The notes beneath the pieces were generated by a model. That model saw nothing but the letters and a program-made list of their open reading frames with translations. It had not been told where the DNA came from and did not search any database. Of a stretch of 64,000 bases of DNA, positions 17,657 through 27,600 are shown in pieces. A program made the translations under genes and the position numbers. Source of the DNA: Afipia sp. P52-10 (GTDB lineage: Bacteria; Pseudomonadota; Alphaproteobacteria; Rhizobiales; Xanthobacteraceae); NCBI RefSeq assembly GCF_000516555.1, contig NZ_AZSJ01000003.1, positions 2,410,312 through 2,474,311 of the forward strand. Reading direction: 5' to 3'. Position 1 is the first letter of the stretch. Every line of letters starts with the position of its first letter.

Positions 17657-18184
17657 TTAGGTGCGCGCGATGATCTCGCGCTCGCCGCGATGAATGCTCA
17701 TGGTGGCGATGCTGCCGCCGGCCTTGCGGCGTAGCAGGATCGACGGCCTGCGGGTCTTGATGGCGTTGCGGCGACGACGACGCGGCGCGGGCTTGCGAAC
17801 CGCGTCGGCGGCCTGCTCGTCGAGGCGCGGCAGCGCCAAAGTATCCGACCAGACCTGCCAGTCGGTGTCGACGCTGTCGTCGCTCACCGTCAGCGGCACC
17901 GACAGCGACGGATCGCGATGTTTCAGGATCAGCGTCGGTGCACCCTCGATGGTGCGCAGCGCGACGCCGAGATAATCGCTGATGCGGACGTTGATCGCCA
18001 TCCGCATACCCCGCACCGCGCGGTGCAACGTCACACGGTCGCGGCGGATTTCGATGCGGCGGACACCGCCATCGGCGCGCGTGTCGCGCGCCTCGAAGCT
18101 CGCCGGTAGAGAAAGAGGGTCGAGCCGCTCAGCACGGCTCGACCCGGCGGGTGCAACCCCGCTGGTGGATGTTTGACGCCTCAC
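17657..18184 (-). CDS. DUF6101-like conserved protein
   Basis: A 175-aa soluble protein. The N-terminal ~20 residues are Ser/Thr-rich and disordered. A beta-rich domain spans about 25-115 (RRIEIRRDRVTLHRAVRGMRMAINV...LILKHRDPSLSVPL). The C-terminus is very basic (RKPAPRRRRRNAIKTRRPSILLRRKAGG), followed by SIHRGEREIIART. I associate it with the DUF6101 family, known in this group without an assigned function; this is from memory of the pattern. It lies between ubiA (convergent) and pmbA (divergent). The basic tail could bind nucleic acid or membrane phospholipid, which is an inference. Confidence 0.7.
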   Translation of the reverse strand: MRRQTSTSGVAPAGSSRAERLDPLSLPASFEARDTRADGGVRRIEIRRDRVTLHRAVRGMRMAINVRISDYLGVALRTIEGAPTLILKHRDPSLSVPLTVSDDSVDTDWQVWSDTLALPRLDEQAADAVRKPAPRRRRRNAIKTRRPSILLRRKAGGSIATMSIHRGEREIIART

Positions 18185-18334
18185 GGCTTTCGTCTCCCCG
18201 CCGGAATTATTGCCCGGTCGATGGGAGGACTTTGCCAGAGCCGCGGCCGGATTCGCTTAACGAGGCTGGTTAAAAGACTCTACCCTCGCCGCATACTTGA
18301 CGAGTCCTTGCCGATTTCCTGAAAAACCCTTTAT

Positions 18335-19822
18335 GTGCAGGGTGAATCACGGTTGAAACCCGCATCAATCAAGCACATCTCTAGCGTTCCATCTCTGTCG
18401 CATTCTGCGACACCCAATCAGGATCGTTCTGTGTCCCAATCCACGACAGCCTCCCGCGGCACTCTTTCGGACAAAACCGGCCTGCTCGATCAATCCGCGC
18501 TGACGGAACTCGCACAACGTCTCGTTGAGGCGGCCAAGCGTGCCGGTGCGGACGCCGCCGACGCGGTCGCCGTGCGCGGCGTTTCGCAAAGCGTGGAGAT
18601 CCGCGACGGCAATGTCGAAGCATCCGAGCGTTCGGAAGGCGACGACGTCGGCTTGCGTGTGCTGGTGGGGCGCCGCCAGGCAGTGGTATCGACCAACGAT
18701 ATCGCCGCCGATGCCGCAGCGCTCGCCGAACGCGCGGTGGCGATGGCGCGGATCGCGCCGGACGATCCCTATGCCGGATTGGCCGATCCGGCGCTGCTGG
18801 CGAAGACGTTTCCCGAGCTCGACCTGCTCGATCCGCATCTGCCGTCGGTTGATGAACTCGAACGGCGCGCGCACGAAGCGGAGGCGGCGGGCCTTGCGGT
18901 CAACGGCGTGAGCAAGTCCGATGGCGCCGGGGCGTCGGCCGGTATCGGCGGCATGGTGCTGGTCACCAGCACCGGCTTCTGCGGCGCCTACCTGCGGTCG
19001 AGCCAGGGCATCTCGATGACGGCCATCGCCGGCGAGGGCACCGGCATGGAACGCGACTACGATTTCACTTCAGCGATCCATGCCTCCGACCTCGCGACGC
19101 CAGAGAGCGTCGGCAAGGGCGCGGCCGCGCGCGCGGTGGCGCGGATCAATCCGCGCAAGGTCGCAACCACCAAGGTTCCGGTGGTGTTCGATCCGCGTGT
19201 GGCGGGGTCGTTGGTCGGCCATCTGATGGGCGCGATCAACGGCGCGTCGATCGCCCGCAAGACCAGCTTCCTGAAGGACCGGATGGGCCAGCAGCTGTTC
19301 GACAAGGCCATCAGCATCATCGACGATCCGTTGCGCCTGCGCGGCCTGCGCTCGCAGCCGTTCGATGCTGAGGGCGTCGCGGTGAAGCCGCTTGCGTTCA
19401 TCGAGAATGGTGTGCTGACGTCGTGGGTGCTGGACTCGACCACCGCGCGCGAGCTCGGGCTCGTCACCAACGGCCGCGCGCATCGTGGCGTGTCGTCATC
19501 GCCGTCGCCGGGCGGCTACAACCTGCACATGACCGCAGGCAAGCTGTCGCCGGCGGAGTTGATCGCCGACATCAAGAGCGGCTTCTACGTCACCGAGCTG
19601 ATCGGCTCCGGCGTCAACGGCGTCACGGGCGACTATAGCCGCGGCGCCAGCGGATTCTGGATCGAGAACGGGCAGATCGCCTATCCGGTCAGCGAGGTGA
19701 CGATCGCCGGGCATCTGCTCGACATCTTCAAGTCGCTGACCCCGGCGAACGATCTCGTCTTCAAATACGGCGTCAACGCGCCGACACTGCGTATCGAAGG
19801 GCTGACGATTGCAGGCCGCTGA
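18335..19822 (+). CDS. pmbA: TldD/PmbA family protein (TldE-like metalloprotease subunit)
   Basis: Up to 495 aa from a GTG at 18335; another GTG at 18431 (VSQSTTASRG) would give about 463 aa, closer to the usual PmbA length, so the start is uncertain. The domain order fits TldE/PmbA: an N-terminal domain with RGVSQSVEIRDGNVEASERSEGDDVGLRVLVG, and a C-terminal domain with GFYVTELIGSGVNGVTGDYSRGASGFWIENGQIAYPVSEVTIAG. TldE lacks the HExxxH zinc motif, which is carried by TldD; I see none here. The TldD-TldE complex degrades unfolded or modified peptides (microcin B17, CcdA). The stop overlaps the TTG start of the next gene by 14 bp. Confidence 0.9.
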   Translation: MQGESRLKPASIKHISSVPSLSHSATPNQDRSVSQSTTASRGTLSDKTGLLDQSALTELAQRLVEAAKRAGADAADAVAVRGVSQSVEIRDGNVEASERSEGDDVGLRVLVGRRQAVVSTNDIAADAAALAERAVAMARIAPDDPYAGLADPALLAKTFPELDLLDPHLPSVDELERRAHEAEAAGLAVNGVSKSDGAGASAGIGGMVLVTSTGFCGAYLRSSQGISMTAIAGEGTGMERDYDFTSAIHASDLATPESVGKGAAARAVARINPRKVATTKVPVVFDPRVAGSLVGHLMGAINGASIARKTSFLKDRMGQQLFDKAISIIDDPLRLRGLRSQPFDAEGVAVKPLAFIENGVLTSWVLDSTTARELGLVTNGRAHRGVSSSPSPGGYNLHMTAGKLSPAELIADIKSGFYVTELIGSGVNGVTGDYSRGASGFWIENGQIAYPVSEVTIAGHLLDIFKSLTPANDLVFKYGVNAPTLRIEGLTIAGR

Positions 19823-20600
19823 CGCCGAGATCGCGCACGACGCCGCGTTGCTGACGCAAACGGTGCGCGCAGCGGGCGCGCTCGCGCGCACGATGTATCG
19901 CACCGATATCAGGCAGTGGACCAAGAGCGGTTCCTCGCCGGTGTCGGAGGCTGACATCGCGGTGGACGAGCTGATCCGCCAGCGGCTGCAGGCGGCGACG
20001 CCGGATTACGGCTGGCTGTCGGAGGAGAGTGTCGACGATCGCTCGCGTCTGCGGAAGCAGCGGGTGTGGATCGTCGATCCGATCGACGGCACGCGCGCCT
20101 ATCTCGGCGGGCGGCAGGACTGGTCGGTCAGCGTCGCGCTGGTGCAGGATGGACGGCCGAAGCTCGCGGCTGTGTTCGCGCCCGCTACCGACGAATTCTT
20201 CTTCGCGAGCGACGGCGGCGGCGCCACCCTCAATGGCGAGCCGATCGCGGCGTCCGCCGGCGACGCGTTCGACATCGATCGCATGGCGGGACCGCACTTC
20301 CTGCTCAACCGCGTGCGCGGCGCATCATCGCCGGAGCTGCGCAACTACAAGATCGGCTCGCTTGCGCTGCGCATCAGCCGCGTCGCGCAGGGGGCGCTGG
20401 ATGCAGCCTTCGTCGGTGGCAACAGCCGCGACTGGGATCTCGCCGCCGCCGACCTGCTGCTGCACGAAGCGGGTGGGCGGCTGACGTCGTTGCAAGGCGA
20501 GGCGCTGGCGTACAATCGCGTCGAGGTGACCCATCAGGTGCTGGTGGCGGCGGGGGCTGCACGCAGCGCGCGTCTGATCGCGCATCTCGCGACCCACTGA
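19809..20600 (+). CDS. Inositol monophosphatase-fold phosphatase, CysQ-like
   Basis: The 263-aa product begins with a TTG overlapping the pmbA stop by 14 bp, indicating coupled translation. IMPase-family metal sites are present: EE in GWLSEESVDD (about residues 72-73), DPIDGT at 90-95, and WDLAAADLLLHEAGGRLTS near the C-terminus, whose WD gives the last metal ligand. CysQ hydrolyses 3'-phosphoadenosine 5'-phosphate in sulfate assimilation; other family members act on inositol phosphate or histidinol phosphate. Histidinol-phosphate hydrolysis is better assigned to the second family member at 50922-51704. The start is uncertain because no ATG is available near the family N-terminus. Confidence 0.85.
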   Translation: MQAADAEIAHDAALLTQTVRAAGALARTMYRTDIRQWTKSGSSPVSEADIAVDELIRQRLQAATPDYGWLSEESVDDRSRLRKQRVWIVDPIDGTRAYLGGRQDWSVSVALVQDGRPKLAAVFAPATDEFFFASDGGGATLNGEPIAASAGDAFDIDRMAGPHFLLNRVRGASSPELRNYKIGSLALRISRVAQGALDAAFVGGNSRDWDLAAADLLLHEAGGRLTSLQGEALAYNRVEVTHQVLVAAGAARSARLIAHLATH

Positions 20601-20853
20601 ACGGGTGACGGCGGTTGCCATCCCGGCGATGGCATGAAATTGCGCGATTTCGCGTTGGTGCGCATGTTCTTTTCGCCGTCGCCGGGCCTAGGGCGCCGCT
20701 GGACCTGCGATGACGATGCCATGTGCCCGAGATCGCACGCAGGTCCTTGTCGGACATGATTTTTTTGGCCCGGGCCAGGCTGAAAGGACGCGATCGGAGT
20801 GGTCTTTCCGCTGCGTTTTTGATATCTGGCCGTGCAAACCCAGGATTCCTTCG

Positions 20854-21096
20854 ATGGCCGATCAGGCGCAAACCCAACTGCTTCATCTCGTGCTCGGCGG
20901 TGAACTCACCGACCTCGATCACGTCACGTTCAAGGACCTCGACAAGCTCGATATCGTCGGTGTGTTTCCGAACTATGCGAGCGCCTACGCGGCCTGGAAG
21001 GCCAAGGCGCAGCAGACCGTCGACAACGCGCACATGCGGTACTTCATCGTCCATCTGCATCGGCTGCTCGATCCCACGACCGATACCAAGCGCTGA
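20854..21096 (+). CDS. DUF4170 family small protein
   Basis: An 80-aa cytoplasmic protein from the ATG at 20854 (MADQAQTQLLHLVLGGELTD). Its body (HVTFKDLDKLDIVGVFPNYASAYAAWKAKAQQTVDNAHMRYFIVHLHRLLDP) is the DUF4170 pattern, a small alpha/beta protein conserved next to the DUF374 acyltransferase and waaA in many Rhizobiales. No catalytic residues are apparent. Synteny suggests a link to lipid A or outer-membrane assembly, but its role is unknown. It is 8 bp from the next gene, so certainly co-transcribed. Confidence 0.9.
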   Translation: MADQAQTQLLHLVLGGELTDLDHVTFKDLDKLDIVGVFPNYASAYAAWKAKAQQTVDNAHMRYFIVHLHRLLDPTTDTKR

Positions 21097-21104
21097 CGCG
21101 GACG

Positions 21105-21806
21105 ATGAAACTCAGCGACCTGACGCGCGCGCCGGCCTTCCAGCGCATGGTGGGAACTTTGGCGGCGGAATATTTGCGGCTGGTTTGGCTGACCAACAAG
21201 TTCAGCTACTATCCGGAGAATTTCTACGAGCGCTTCGATCCGCATCTGCCGGCGATCATCACGTTCTGGCACGGTCAGCATTTCATGATTCCGTTTCTCA
21301 AGCGCGACTATCACAAGGCCAAGGTGCTGATCTCGCGCCACCGCGATGGCGAGATGAACGCGATTGCGGCGGAGCGGCTTGGGGTCGGCACCGTGCGCGG
21401 CTCCGGCGATCACGGCGGTGATTTCCGCCGCAAGGGCGGCGTCACTGCATTCAAGAGCATGCTCCAGGTGCTCGAGGACGGCTGCAACATGGCGACCACC
21501 GCCGATGTGCCGAAGGTGTCGCGCGTCGCCGGCCGCGGTGTCATCATGCTGGCGCGCGAATCCGGGCGGCCGATCTTTCCGTTCGCGCTGGCCACGAGCC
21601 GGTTCCGCCGCTTGAACAACTGGGACCGTTCGGTGATCCATCTGCCGTTCGGCCGTGGAGCGATGGTGGCGGGCGATCCGATCTATGTCCCACGCGACGC
21701 GACCGACGAGGACATCGAGCGCTTTCGTCAGCAGCTCGAAACCGATCTGCGGGATGTGACGCGGCGCGCCTATGCCACGGTCGGGCGCGAGGATGATCAT
21801 GGCTGA
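21105..21806 (+). CDS. DUF374 lysophospholipid acyltransferase-like protein
   Basis: A 233-aa protein of the DUF374 family, related to lipid A and glycerolipid acyltransferases. Family hallmarks are FWHGQHFMIPFLKRDY (the His-containing block), VLISRHRDGEMNAIAAERLGVGTVRGSG, the GGVTAFKSMLQVLEDGCNMATTADVPK block and GRPIFPFALATSRFRRLNNWDR. There is a single weak N-terminal hydrophobic segment. It lies between DUF4170 and waaA, with its stop overlapping the waaA start. It is therefore expected to add an acyl chain during lipid A or related membrane lipid synthesis at the inner face of the inner membrane; the acceptor is not proven. Confidence 0.88.
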   Translation: MKLSDLTRAPAFQRMVGTLAAEYLRLVWLTNKFSYYPENFYERFDPHLPAIITFWHGQHFMIPFLKRDYHKAKVLISRHRDGEMNAIAAERLGVGTVRGSGDHGGDFRRKGGVTAFKSMLQVLEDGCNMATTADVPKVSRVAGRGVIMLARESGRPIFPFALATSRFRRLNNWDRSVIHLPFGRGAMVAGDPIYVPRDATDEDIERFRQQLETDLRDVTRRAYATVGREDDHG

Positions 21807-23103
21807 TGGTCTGCCGCTGACCTTGCGGGTCTATCGCGGGCTGTCGTCCGCGGCGACGCCGTTCGCGGGCGCGCTTGCCAAGCATCGGCTGCGGCAGGGC
21901 AAGGAAGACGAGGCCCGCGTCGGCGAGCGCAAGGGACTGAGCGGCGCCGCGCGTCCCGACGGACCGCTGATCTGGGTGCATGGCGCGAGCGTCGGCGAGG
22001 TGCTGGCGGTGGCCGCGCTGGTCGAGCGTATGCGGGCGATGAACATCCGTGTGCTGTTGACCTCGGGGACGGTGACGTCGGCGGCGATCGTCGCCAAGCG
22101 TTTCCCGAGCGACGTCATCCACCAGTTCGTGCCCTATGACTCGCCGCGCTTCGTTGCGCGCTTTCTCGATCACTGGCAGCCGAGCTTCGCCCTGTTCGTC
22201 GAATCCGATCTCTGGCCGAACCTCATCCTGTCGGCGTCGGAGCGACGCATTCCAATGATCGTCGTCAATGGTCGGATGTCGCAGCGCTCGTTCCATCGCT
22301 GGCGTGCGGCACCGGCGACGATGCATGCGCTGCTCAGCCAGTTCGAGATGTGCCTGGCGCAATCGCAAGGCGATGCCGATCGCTTTTCCGCGCTCGGCAG
22401 CTCGCACGTCTTCAATGTCGGCAACCTGAAGTTCGACGTGCCGGCGCCGCCGGCCGATCCGCAGAAGCTGGAGCAACTGACGGCGGCCACGCGCGGCCGG
22501 ACAGTCGTCGTGGCGTCCTCGACCCATCCGGGCGAGGAGGAGATCGTGCTCGATGCGCACCGGCGGCTGACCGCATACTTCCCGCAGCTCCTCACCGTGA
22601 TCGTTCCGCGCCATCCGGAGCGCGGGGCGCAAGTGGCGCAGGCGACACAGGCGATGGGCTTGCGCGGCGCGGTGCGCTCGCAGGGTGAACTGCCGTCGCC
22701 GGAAACGGATGTGTATGTCGCCGACACGCTCGGCGAGCTCGGACTGTTCTATCGCCTGTCGCCGGTGGTGTTCGTCGGCGGCTCGCTGGTCAATCATGGC
22801 GGTCAGAATCCGATCGAACCGATCAAGCTCGGCGCTTCGGTGCTGCACGGCCCGCACGTCACCAACTTCACCGACGTCTATCGCGCGCTCGACGAGGCGG
22901 GTGGCGCGCAATTGGTGCAGAGCGGCGAGACCCTGGTGAAGCAGATCGGTCGTTGGCTTGAGGACAAGGAGGCGCGTCGGCGCGCTGGCGTCTCGGGGCG
23001 CGTGGTGGTGGAGAAACTCGGCGGCGCGCTGGAGCGGACGCTGACCGCGCTCGAGCCCTACCTGCTGCAACTGCGGCTGGAAAGCGGACCCACCCATGCG
23101 TGA
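21799..23103 (+). CDS. waaA: 3-deoxy-D-manno-octulosonic acid (Kdo) transferase
   Basis: A 434-aa inner-membrane-associated GT-B glycosyltransferase that adds Kdo to lipid IVA. The start is taken at the ATG at 21799 with GAGG seven bases upstream; an ATG at 21793 is also possible, and both overlap the previous stop. The N-terminal acceptor domain contains GPLIWVHGASVGEVLAVAAL, including the conserved Glu of WaaA acting as catalytic base. The C-terminal CMP-Kdo domain has ASSTHPGEEEIVLDAHRRL, LTVIVPRHPERG, VYVADTLGELGLFYRLSPVVFVGGSL and GGQNPIEPIKLGASVLHGPHVTNF, all conserved. It sits directly before lpxK with an 8-bp overlap. Confidence 0.97.
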   Translation: MADGLPLTLRVYRGLSSAATPFAGALAKHRLRQGKEDEARVGERKGLSGAARPDGPLIWVHGASVGEVLAVAALVERMRAMNIRVLLTSGTVTSAAIVAKRFPSDVIHQFVPYDSPRFVARFLDHWQPSFALFVESDLWPNLILSASERRIPMIVVNGRMSQRSFHRWRAAPATMHALLSQFEMCLAQSQGDADRFSALGSSHVFNVGNLKFDVPAPPADPQKLEQLTAATRGRTVVVASSTHPGEEEIVLDAHRRLTAYFPQLLTVIVPRHPERGAQVAQATQAMGLRGAVRSQGELPSPETDVYVADTLGELGLFYRLSPVVFVGGSLVNHGGQNPIEPIKLGASVLHGPHVTNFTDVYRALDEAGGAQLVQSGETLVKQIGRWLEDKEARRRAGVSGRVVVEKLGGALERTLTALEPYLLQLRLESGPTHA

Positions 23104-24106
23104 GCCGGCATTCTGGTGGCGGCCTGCCTCTTGGATGTCCCGCGCGCTATCGCCTGTCGCGTATGTGTATGGCAGCATCGCCGCCCGGCGTATGCGGCAG
23201 GCCGGACGCCGCGCGGCCGTGCCGGTGATCTGCGTCGGCAGCTACCATGTTGGCGGCGCCGGCAAGACGCCCACCGTCATGGCCTTGATCACGATGCTGC
23301 AGGCGGCGGGCGAAACGCCGGTGGTGTTGAGCCGCGGTTATGGCGGCCGTCTTGCGGGACCGGTGCGGGTCGATCCGGCGCGCCACCGCGCTGCGGATGT
23401 CGGTGACGAGCCGCTGCTGCTCGCACGCGCCGCTCCCGTGATCGTCGCGCGCGATCGCATCGCAGGCGCGGAGGCCGCGCATGCGGCCGGCGCGAGCGTC
23501 ATCGTCATGGACGACGGCTTCCAGAATCCATCGTTGCACAAGGACCTGTCGCTGGCGGTGATCGACGGCGGCCGCGGCGTCGGCAATGCCTGCGTGTTTC
23601 CGGCCGGACCTCTGCGGGCGCCGCTCGCCGTGCAGACCGAGCGAACGGATGCGCTGGTGCTGGTGGGCGAAGGCGGAGCCGCGAATGGCATCGCCGCCGG
23701 GCTGGCTCAGCGTGGAGTGCCGGTGCTGCGGGCGCAGATCGTGCCGGAGGAGCGTGCGGTGTCGGCCTTGCAGGGCAAGCGCGTGCTGGCCTTCGCAGGG
23801 ATCGGCGATCCGGAGCGATTCTTCCAGACACTGCGGGCGAGAGGCATCGCGGTTGCGGCGACCGTGGCGTTTGCCGATCATCACGCCTTCACGGCGGCCG
23901 AGATCGACCGCCTGCTCGCCCAGGCGCGGGCGGAGTCGTTGATCGCGGTGACAACGGAGAAGGATCTGGCGCGCCTGCGTGGATTGCCTGGTGTCGATAT
24001 CGCGGCAATCCGCGGCTTTCCGGTCGCGTTGCAGATCGATGAGGGGGCAGCGCTCGCGGCGCTGGTGCGGAACGCGCTGGCGATGGTGCGCGCACGGTCT
24101 GCCTGA
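23096..24106 (+). CDS. lpxK: Tetraacyldisaccharide 4'-kinase
   Basis: Phosphorylates the 4' position of the lipid A disaccharide at the inner membrane. The 336-aa product has an N-terminal membrane-anchoring segment, then the P-loop within CVGSYHVGGAGKTPTVMAL (GGAGKT at residues 53-58). VVLSRGYGGRL, VGDEPLLLA, VIVMDDGFQNPSLHKDLSLAVIDG and the HHAFTAAEIDRLLAQA helix near the C-terminus follow; together these are the LpxK signature. Its ATG lies within the last codons of waaA. In the pathway LpxK acts before WaaA, so the two adjacent enzymes hand substrate on directly. Confidence 0.97.
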   Translation: MREPAFWWRPASWMSRALSPVAYVYGSIAARRMRQAGRRAAVPVICVGSYHVGGAGKTPTVMALITMLQAAGETPVVLSRGYGGRLAGPVRVDPARHRAADVGDEPLLLARAAPVIVARDRIAGAEAAHAAGASVIVMDDGFQNPSLHKDLSLAVIDGGRGVGNACVFPAGPLRAPLAVQTERTDALVLVGEGGAANGIAAGLAQRGVPVLRAQIVPEERAVSALQGKRVLAFAGIGDPERFFQTLRARGIAVAATVAFADHHAFTAAEIDRLLAQARAESLIAVTTEKDLARLRGLPGVDIAAIRGFPVALQIDEGAALAALVRNALAMVRARSA

Positions 24107-24122
24107 GGCGGTCGCCGGCCAG

Positions 24123-24341
24123 TTACGTCGCGAGCTTGAGGTTGTGGCGCTCCAGCGCCGCCTCCGGCGTCGCATAGGCTTCCTGGCGGTCCACGCTCCA
24201 GTACTTCAAATCTTCCAACGGAATCCGCGTGCCGGTGACGGCACAGCGCACATAGGCGCCCGGCGAGATCACCCGGAAGTCGCCATCGAGATACTGCACT
24301 TTCGCTTCGCCCTGGCCGGACGATCCGAATTTGTTGAGCAC
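24123..24341 (-). CDS. DUF2093 family small protein
   Basis: A 72-aa protein. The start is taken at the GTG at 24341 (VLNKFGSSGQGEAKVQYL), with GGAGA 12 bases upstream; an ATG start exists only much further upstream in sequence that does not look coding. The body (DGDFRVISPGAYVRCAVTGTRIPLEDLKYWSVDRQEAYATPEAALERH) matches DUF2093, a short conserved protein found beside lpxK in Rhizobiales. A single Cys (YVRCAVTG) is seen; function is unknown. It is convergent with lpxK, only 16 bp from its stop. Confidence 0.85.
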   Translation of the reverse strand: MLNKFGSSGQGEAKVQYLDGDFRVISPGAYVRCAVTGTRIPLEDLKYWSVDRQEAYATPEAALERHNLKLAT

Positions 24342-24382
24342 GAAAAAGGTCTCCAATCTGCCCGCGGCGTACTGCCAGCGCA

Positions 24383-24460
24383 CGCCGCTACTAAACCGGC
24401 ACGGCGGCAATGCCGCCGCTAAACTGCATAGCGGCAACGCCACCAATAAACCGTATGCCT
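24383..24460. repeat. Imperfect tandem repeat of about 28 bp, three units
   Basis: Units begin near 24383, 24411 and 24439. Each has GCCGC/GCCAC, then a TAAAC core (CTAAACCGGCA, CTAAACTGCAT, ATAAACCGTAT) and GGCAAT/GGCAAC. It lies in the gap upstream of the DUF2093 gene. Parts can also fold as hairpins (GCGGCAATGCCGCCGC). No function is evident. Confidence 0.5.
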
Positions 24461-24591
24461 CATACCATGACAACCGCGACAAAGCGTCGATTTCAAGTCC
24501 GCGCCACGGGGCCTTGGCAGATGGCGGCCATGCGCGTGTATGGCGGCGGCACGACGTGTGGACAGGGGACAGGTGAGACCGAATAGTTCTG

Positions 24592-26190
24592 TCAGAACAG
24601 CTTGCCCTGGCCGGCATCCTGGTTCCGCGGCCGAGCGGCGGTGGGGCGCTTGACCGGGACAGGCGCGGGCGCCGCCTCGCCATCGGCGGTGGCGCCGACG
24701 GTGCCATCAGCGAATTCCAGCGTCAGGTGGGTGCCTGGCTTGACCGCGGCGGCATCGCGCAGTGTCGCTCCGTCCGCATCCCGCACCAGTGCATAGCCGC
24801 GCGCCAATACGCTGCGATACGACAGCGCGTTCAGCAGCAGCATCGTGCTGTCGAGGCGGGCGGCGCGCGCCTGGATCAGCACGCGAATGGCGCGGGCGGC
24901 GCGCTCGGCCAGCCGGTGGGTGCGGTCGAGATCGCGGGCGAGGCGGTGGCGATGCGCGTCGGCATTGGCGCGAAGCGAGATGCCGAGCCGCGCGGTCAGC
25001 GTCGCGAACCGATCGCGCCGCTGACGCGCCAACGACGCGGTGGTTTGCGTCGCGCGGGCGTCCAGGTTGCGCAGCCGGTCGAAGGCGCGCTCGATCTGCA
25101 TGCGCAACGTGCGCGGCGTCAGCGCGGCGCTGGCGATGGTGAGGCGGCGGTGATGCACATGGGCCGAGGCCCGCAAGGCGCGGGGCAGGGCGGCGGCGGC
25201 ATGATCCAATCGCTGGCGCGGGATCGCGAACAGGCTCTCGCGGCTCGGCAGCGCGCGCGCGGCCGCGCGCAGCTCGTTGCGGCGGGCTTCGTGCCCGCGT
25301 TGCCAGCAGGCAAAGGCGCGGCGTGCCAGGGTTGCGACTTCGATCGTAAGTTCGGAGCGGACCGGCACCGCCATTTCGGCAGCCGCCGTCGGCGTCGGCG
25401 CGCGCTTGTCGGCGGCGAAGTCGATCAGCGTCACGTCGGTCTCGTGACCGACCGCCGAAATCAGCGGGATCATGCTTTCGGCGGCGGCGCGAACGACGAT
25501 CTCCTCGTTGAACGACCACAGGTCTTCCAGCGAACCGCCGCCGCGGGCGACGATCAACAGGTCCGGACGTGGGATCTTGCCGTTCGGCAAGAGCGCATTG
25601 AAGCCGCGGATCGCCGCGGCCACCTGCTCGGCGGAACCTTCGCCCTGCACGCGCACCGGCCACACCAGCACGCGGCGGGGAAAGCGATCCTCCAGCCGGT
25701 GCAAGATATCGCGGATCACGGCGCCGGTCGGCGAGGTGACGATGCCGATCACCTCCGGCAGCCACGGCAGCAGCTGCTTGCGGCCCTCGTCGAACAGGCC
25801 TTCGGCGGCAAGCTTGCGCTTACGCTCCTCCATCAGCGCCATTAGCGCGCCGATGCCGGCTGGCTCCAGCGCCTCGATCACGATCTGGTACTTCGAGGAA
25901 CCGGGGTAGGTGGTGAGCTTGCCGGTGGCGATCACCTCAAGCCCTTCCTGCGGCTTGAAGCGCATCCGTCCGTGCACGCCCTTCCAGATCACCGCCTCGA
26001 TCTTGGCGGTCTGGTCCTTCAGGGCGAAATAGCAGTGGCCGGAGGAGTGCGGTCCGCGGAAACCGGAGATCTCGCCGCGCACCCGCACATGGCCAAAGGC
26101 GTCCTCCACCGTCCGCTTCAGCGATGCGGACAGTTCGGACACGGTGAATTCGGCGGTATTCACCCGTATTTCGGGCGCCACGGCAGTCAT
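24592..26190 (-). CDS. xseA: Exodeoxyribonuclease VII large subunit
   Basis: The large subunit of ExoVII, which degrades single-stranded DNA from both ends. The 532-aa product is taken from the ATG at 26190 ([20 protein letters not shown]). The N-terminal OB-fold contains [24 protein letters not shown]. The catalytic domain has [52 protein letters not shown] and [32 protein letters not shown] long basic coiled-coil region follows, and then the C-terminal segment [15 protein letters not shown], where the small subunit binds. The tail is longer and more Ala/Pro-rich than in E. coli XseA, ending in [11 protein letters not shown]. The small subunit gene xseB is not in the window. Divergent purD starts 86 bp away. 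Confidence 0.97.
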   Translation of the reverse strand: MTAVAPEIRVNTAEFTVSELSASLKRTVEDAFGHVRVRGEISGFRGPHSSGHCYFALKDQTAKIEAVIWKGVHGRMRFKPQEGLEVIATGKLTTYPGSSKYQIVIEALEPAGIGALMALMEERKRKLAAEGLFDEGRKQLLPWLPEVIGIVTSPTGAVIRDILHRLEDRFPRRVLVWPVRVQGEGSAEQVAAAIRGFNALLPNGKIPRPDLLIVARGGGSLEDLWSFNEEIVVRAAAESMIPLISAVGHETDVTLIDFAADKRAPTPTAAAEMAVPVRSELTIEVATLARRAFACWQRGHEARRNELRAAARALPSRESLFAIPRQRLDHAAAALPRALRASAHVHHRRLTIASAALTPRTLRMQIERAFDRLRNLDARATQTTASLARQRRDRFATLTARLGISLRANADAHRHRLARDLDRTHRLAERAARAIRVLIQARAARLDSTMLLLNALSYRSVLARGYALVRDADGATLRDAAAVKPGTHLTLEFADGTVGATADGEAAPAPVPVKRPTAARPRNQDAGQGKLF

Positions 26191-26276
26191 GAGCAATGCG
26201 AATCTTTGGACTGTTTCTCTGCATATGTTACATGCTTTCGCGTCCCGTTTAACCCCTGTGATTCCAAGCTTTTCCC

Positions 26277-27560
26277 ATGAAAATTCTCGTCCTCGGTTCC
26301 GGCGGCCGCGAGCATGCCCTGTGCTGGAAGATCGCCGCCTCGCCGCTGGTGACGAAGCTGTGGTGCCTGCCGGGCAATGCGGGCATCGCCAACGATGCCG
26401 AGTGCGTTCCGATCGACCTGACCGATCACGCGGCGGTGATCGCCTTCTGCAAGGCGAACGCGGTGGATTTCGTCGTGGTCGGTCCCGATGCCGCGATCGC
26501 TGCGGGCATCGTGGACGACCTCAACGCGGCGCGCTTCAAGGCGTTCGGTCCGACGAAGGCGGCAGGCCAACTTGAGAGCTCGAAGAGCTTCACCAAGGCG
26601 CTCTGCCGCGACAACAACATTCCGACCGCAGCCTACGGCCATTTCGACAAGGCCGAGGCGGCGAAGGCGTATATCCGCCAGCAGGGCGCGCCGATCGTGG
26701 TGAAGGCGGATGGGCTCGCGGCGGGCAAGGGCGTCGTCGTGGCGATGACGCTCGATGAGGCGCTCGCCGCCGTCGAGATGATGTTCGGCGGCGCATTTGG
26801 TGAGTCTGGCGCCGAAGTGGTGGTCGAGGAGTTCATGCAGGGCGAGGAGGCCTCGTTCTTCGTGCTGTGCGACGGCGAGCATGCATTGCCGCTCGCGACC
26901 GTCCAGGACCACAAGCGCGCGTTCGACGGCGACCAGGGCCCGAACACCGGCGGCATGGGCGCCTATTCGCCCGCGCCGGTGATGACGGAAGCGCTGTGCC
27001 AGCAGGTGATGGACGAGATCATCCATCCGACGCTGCGGGCGATGAAGGCCAAAGGCATGCCGTACAAGGGCGTGCTGTATGCGGGCATCATGCTGACCGA
27101 CAACGGGCCGAAGCTGGTCGAATACAACGCCCGCTTCGGCGATCCCGAATGCCAGGTGTTGATGCTGCGGATGATGTCGGACATCGTGCCCGCGCTGATC
27201 GCCTGTGCCGACGGACAACTGGGGCACATGTCGCTGCGCTGGTATGACGAGGTGGCGATCACCGTGATCATGGCGACCAAGGGCTATCCCGGCGATGCGC
27301 CGAAGGGCTCGCGCATCGAAGGGCTGGACGAGGCGGCCAAGGGCGAGGGCGTCGAGATCTTCCATGCCGGCACCAAGCGCATCGATGGTCACATCACTGC
27401 CAATGGCGGACGGGTGCTGAACGTCTGCGCGCTCGGCAAGAGCGTCAGCGAAGCGCGCGAGCGCGCTTATGCGGCGATCGACAAGATCAACTGGCCGGAG
27501 GGTTTCTGCCGCCGCGACATCGGCTGGCGCGCGGTGGAGCGGGAGCAGGCCAAGCGATAA
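26277..27560 (+). CDS. purD: Phosphoribosylamine-glycine ligase (GARS)
   Basis: Catalyses the second step of purine synthesis, ATP-dependent joining of glycine to phosphoribosylamine. The 427-aa product is of standard length. The N-terminus [20 protein letters not shown] is the family signature. The ATP-grasp domain shows [58 protein letters not shown] and [20 protein letters not shown], which carry the nucleotide and magnesium ligands. The C-terminal domain ends with [13 protein letters not shown]. It stands alone as a purine gene here; a small GNAT gene follows 40 bp downstream and may be read from the same promoter. Confidence 0.98.
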   Translation: MKILVLGSGGREHALCWKIAASPLVTKLWCLPGNAGIANDAECVPIDLTDHAAVIAFCKANAVDFVVVGPDAAIAAGIVDDLNAARFKAFGPTKAAGQLESSKSFTKALCRDNNIPTAAYGHFDKAEAAKAYIRQQGAPIVVKADGLAAGKGVVVAMTLDEALAAVEMMFGGAFGESGAEVVVEEFMQGEEASFFVLCDGEHALPLATVQDHKRAFDGDQGPNTGGMGAYSPAPVMTEALCQQVMDEIIHPTLRAMKAKGMPYKGVLYAGIMLTDNGPKLVEYNARFGDPECQVLMLRMMSDIVPALIACADGQLGHMSLRWYDEVAITVIMATKGYPGDAPKGSRIEGLDEAAKGEGVEIFHAGTKRIDGHITANGGRVLNVCALGKSVSEARERAYAAIDKINWPEGFCRRDIGWRAVEREQAKR

Positions 27561-27600
27561 CGGCGAAGCGGACGTTCGATAAGAAGCGGAGGGAGCGGCC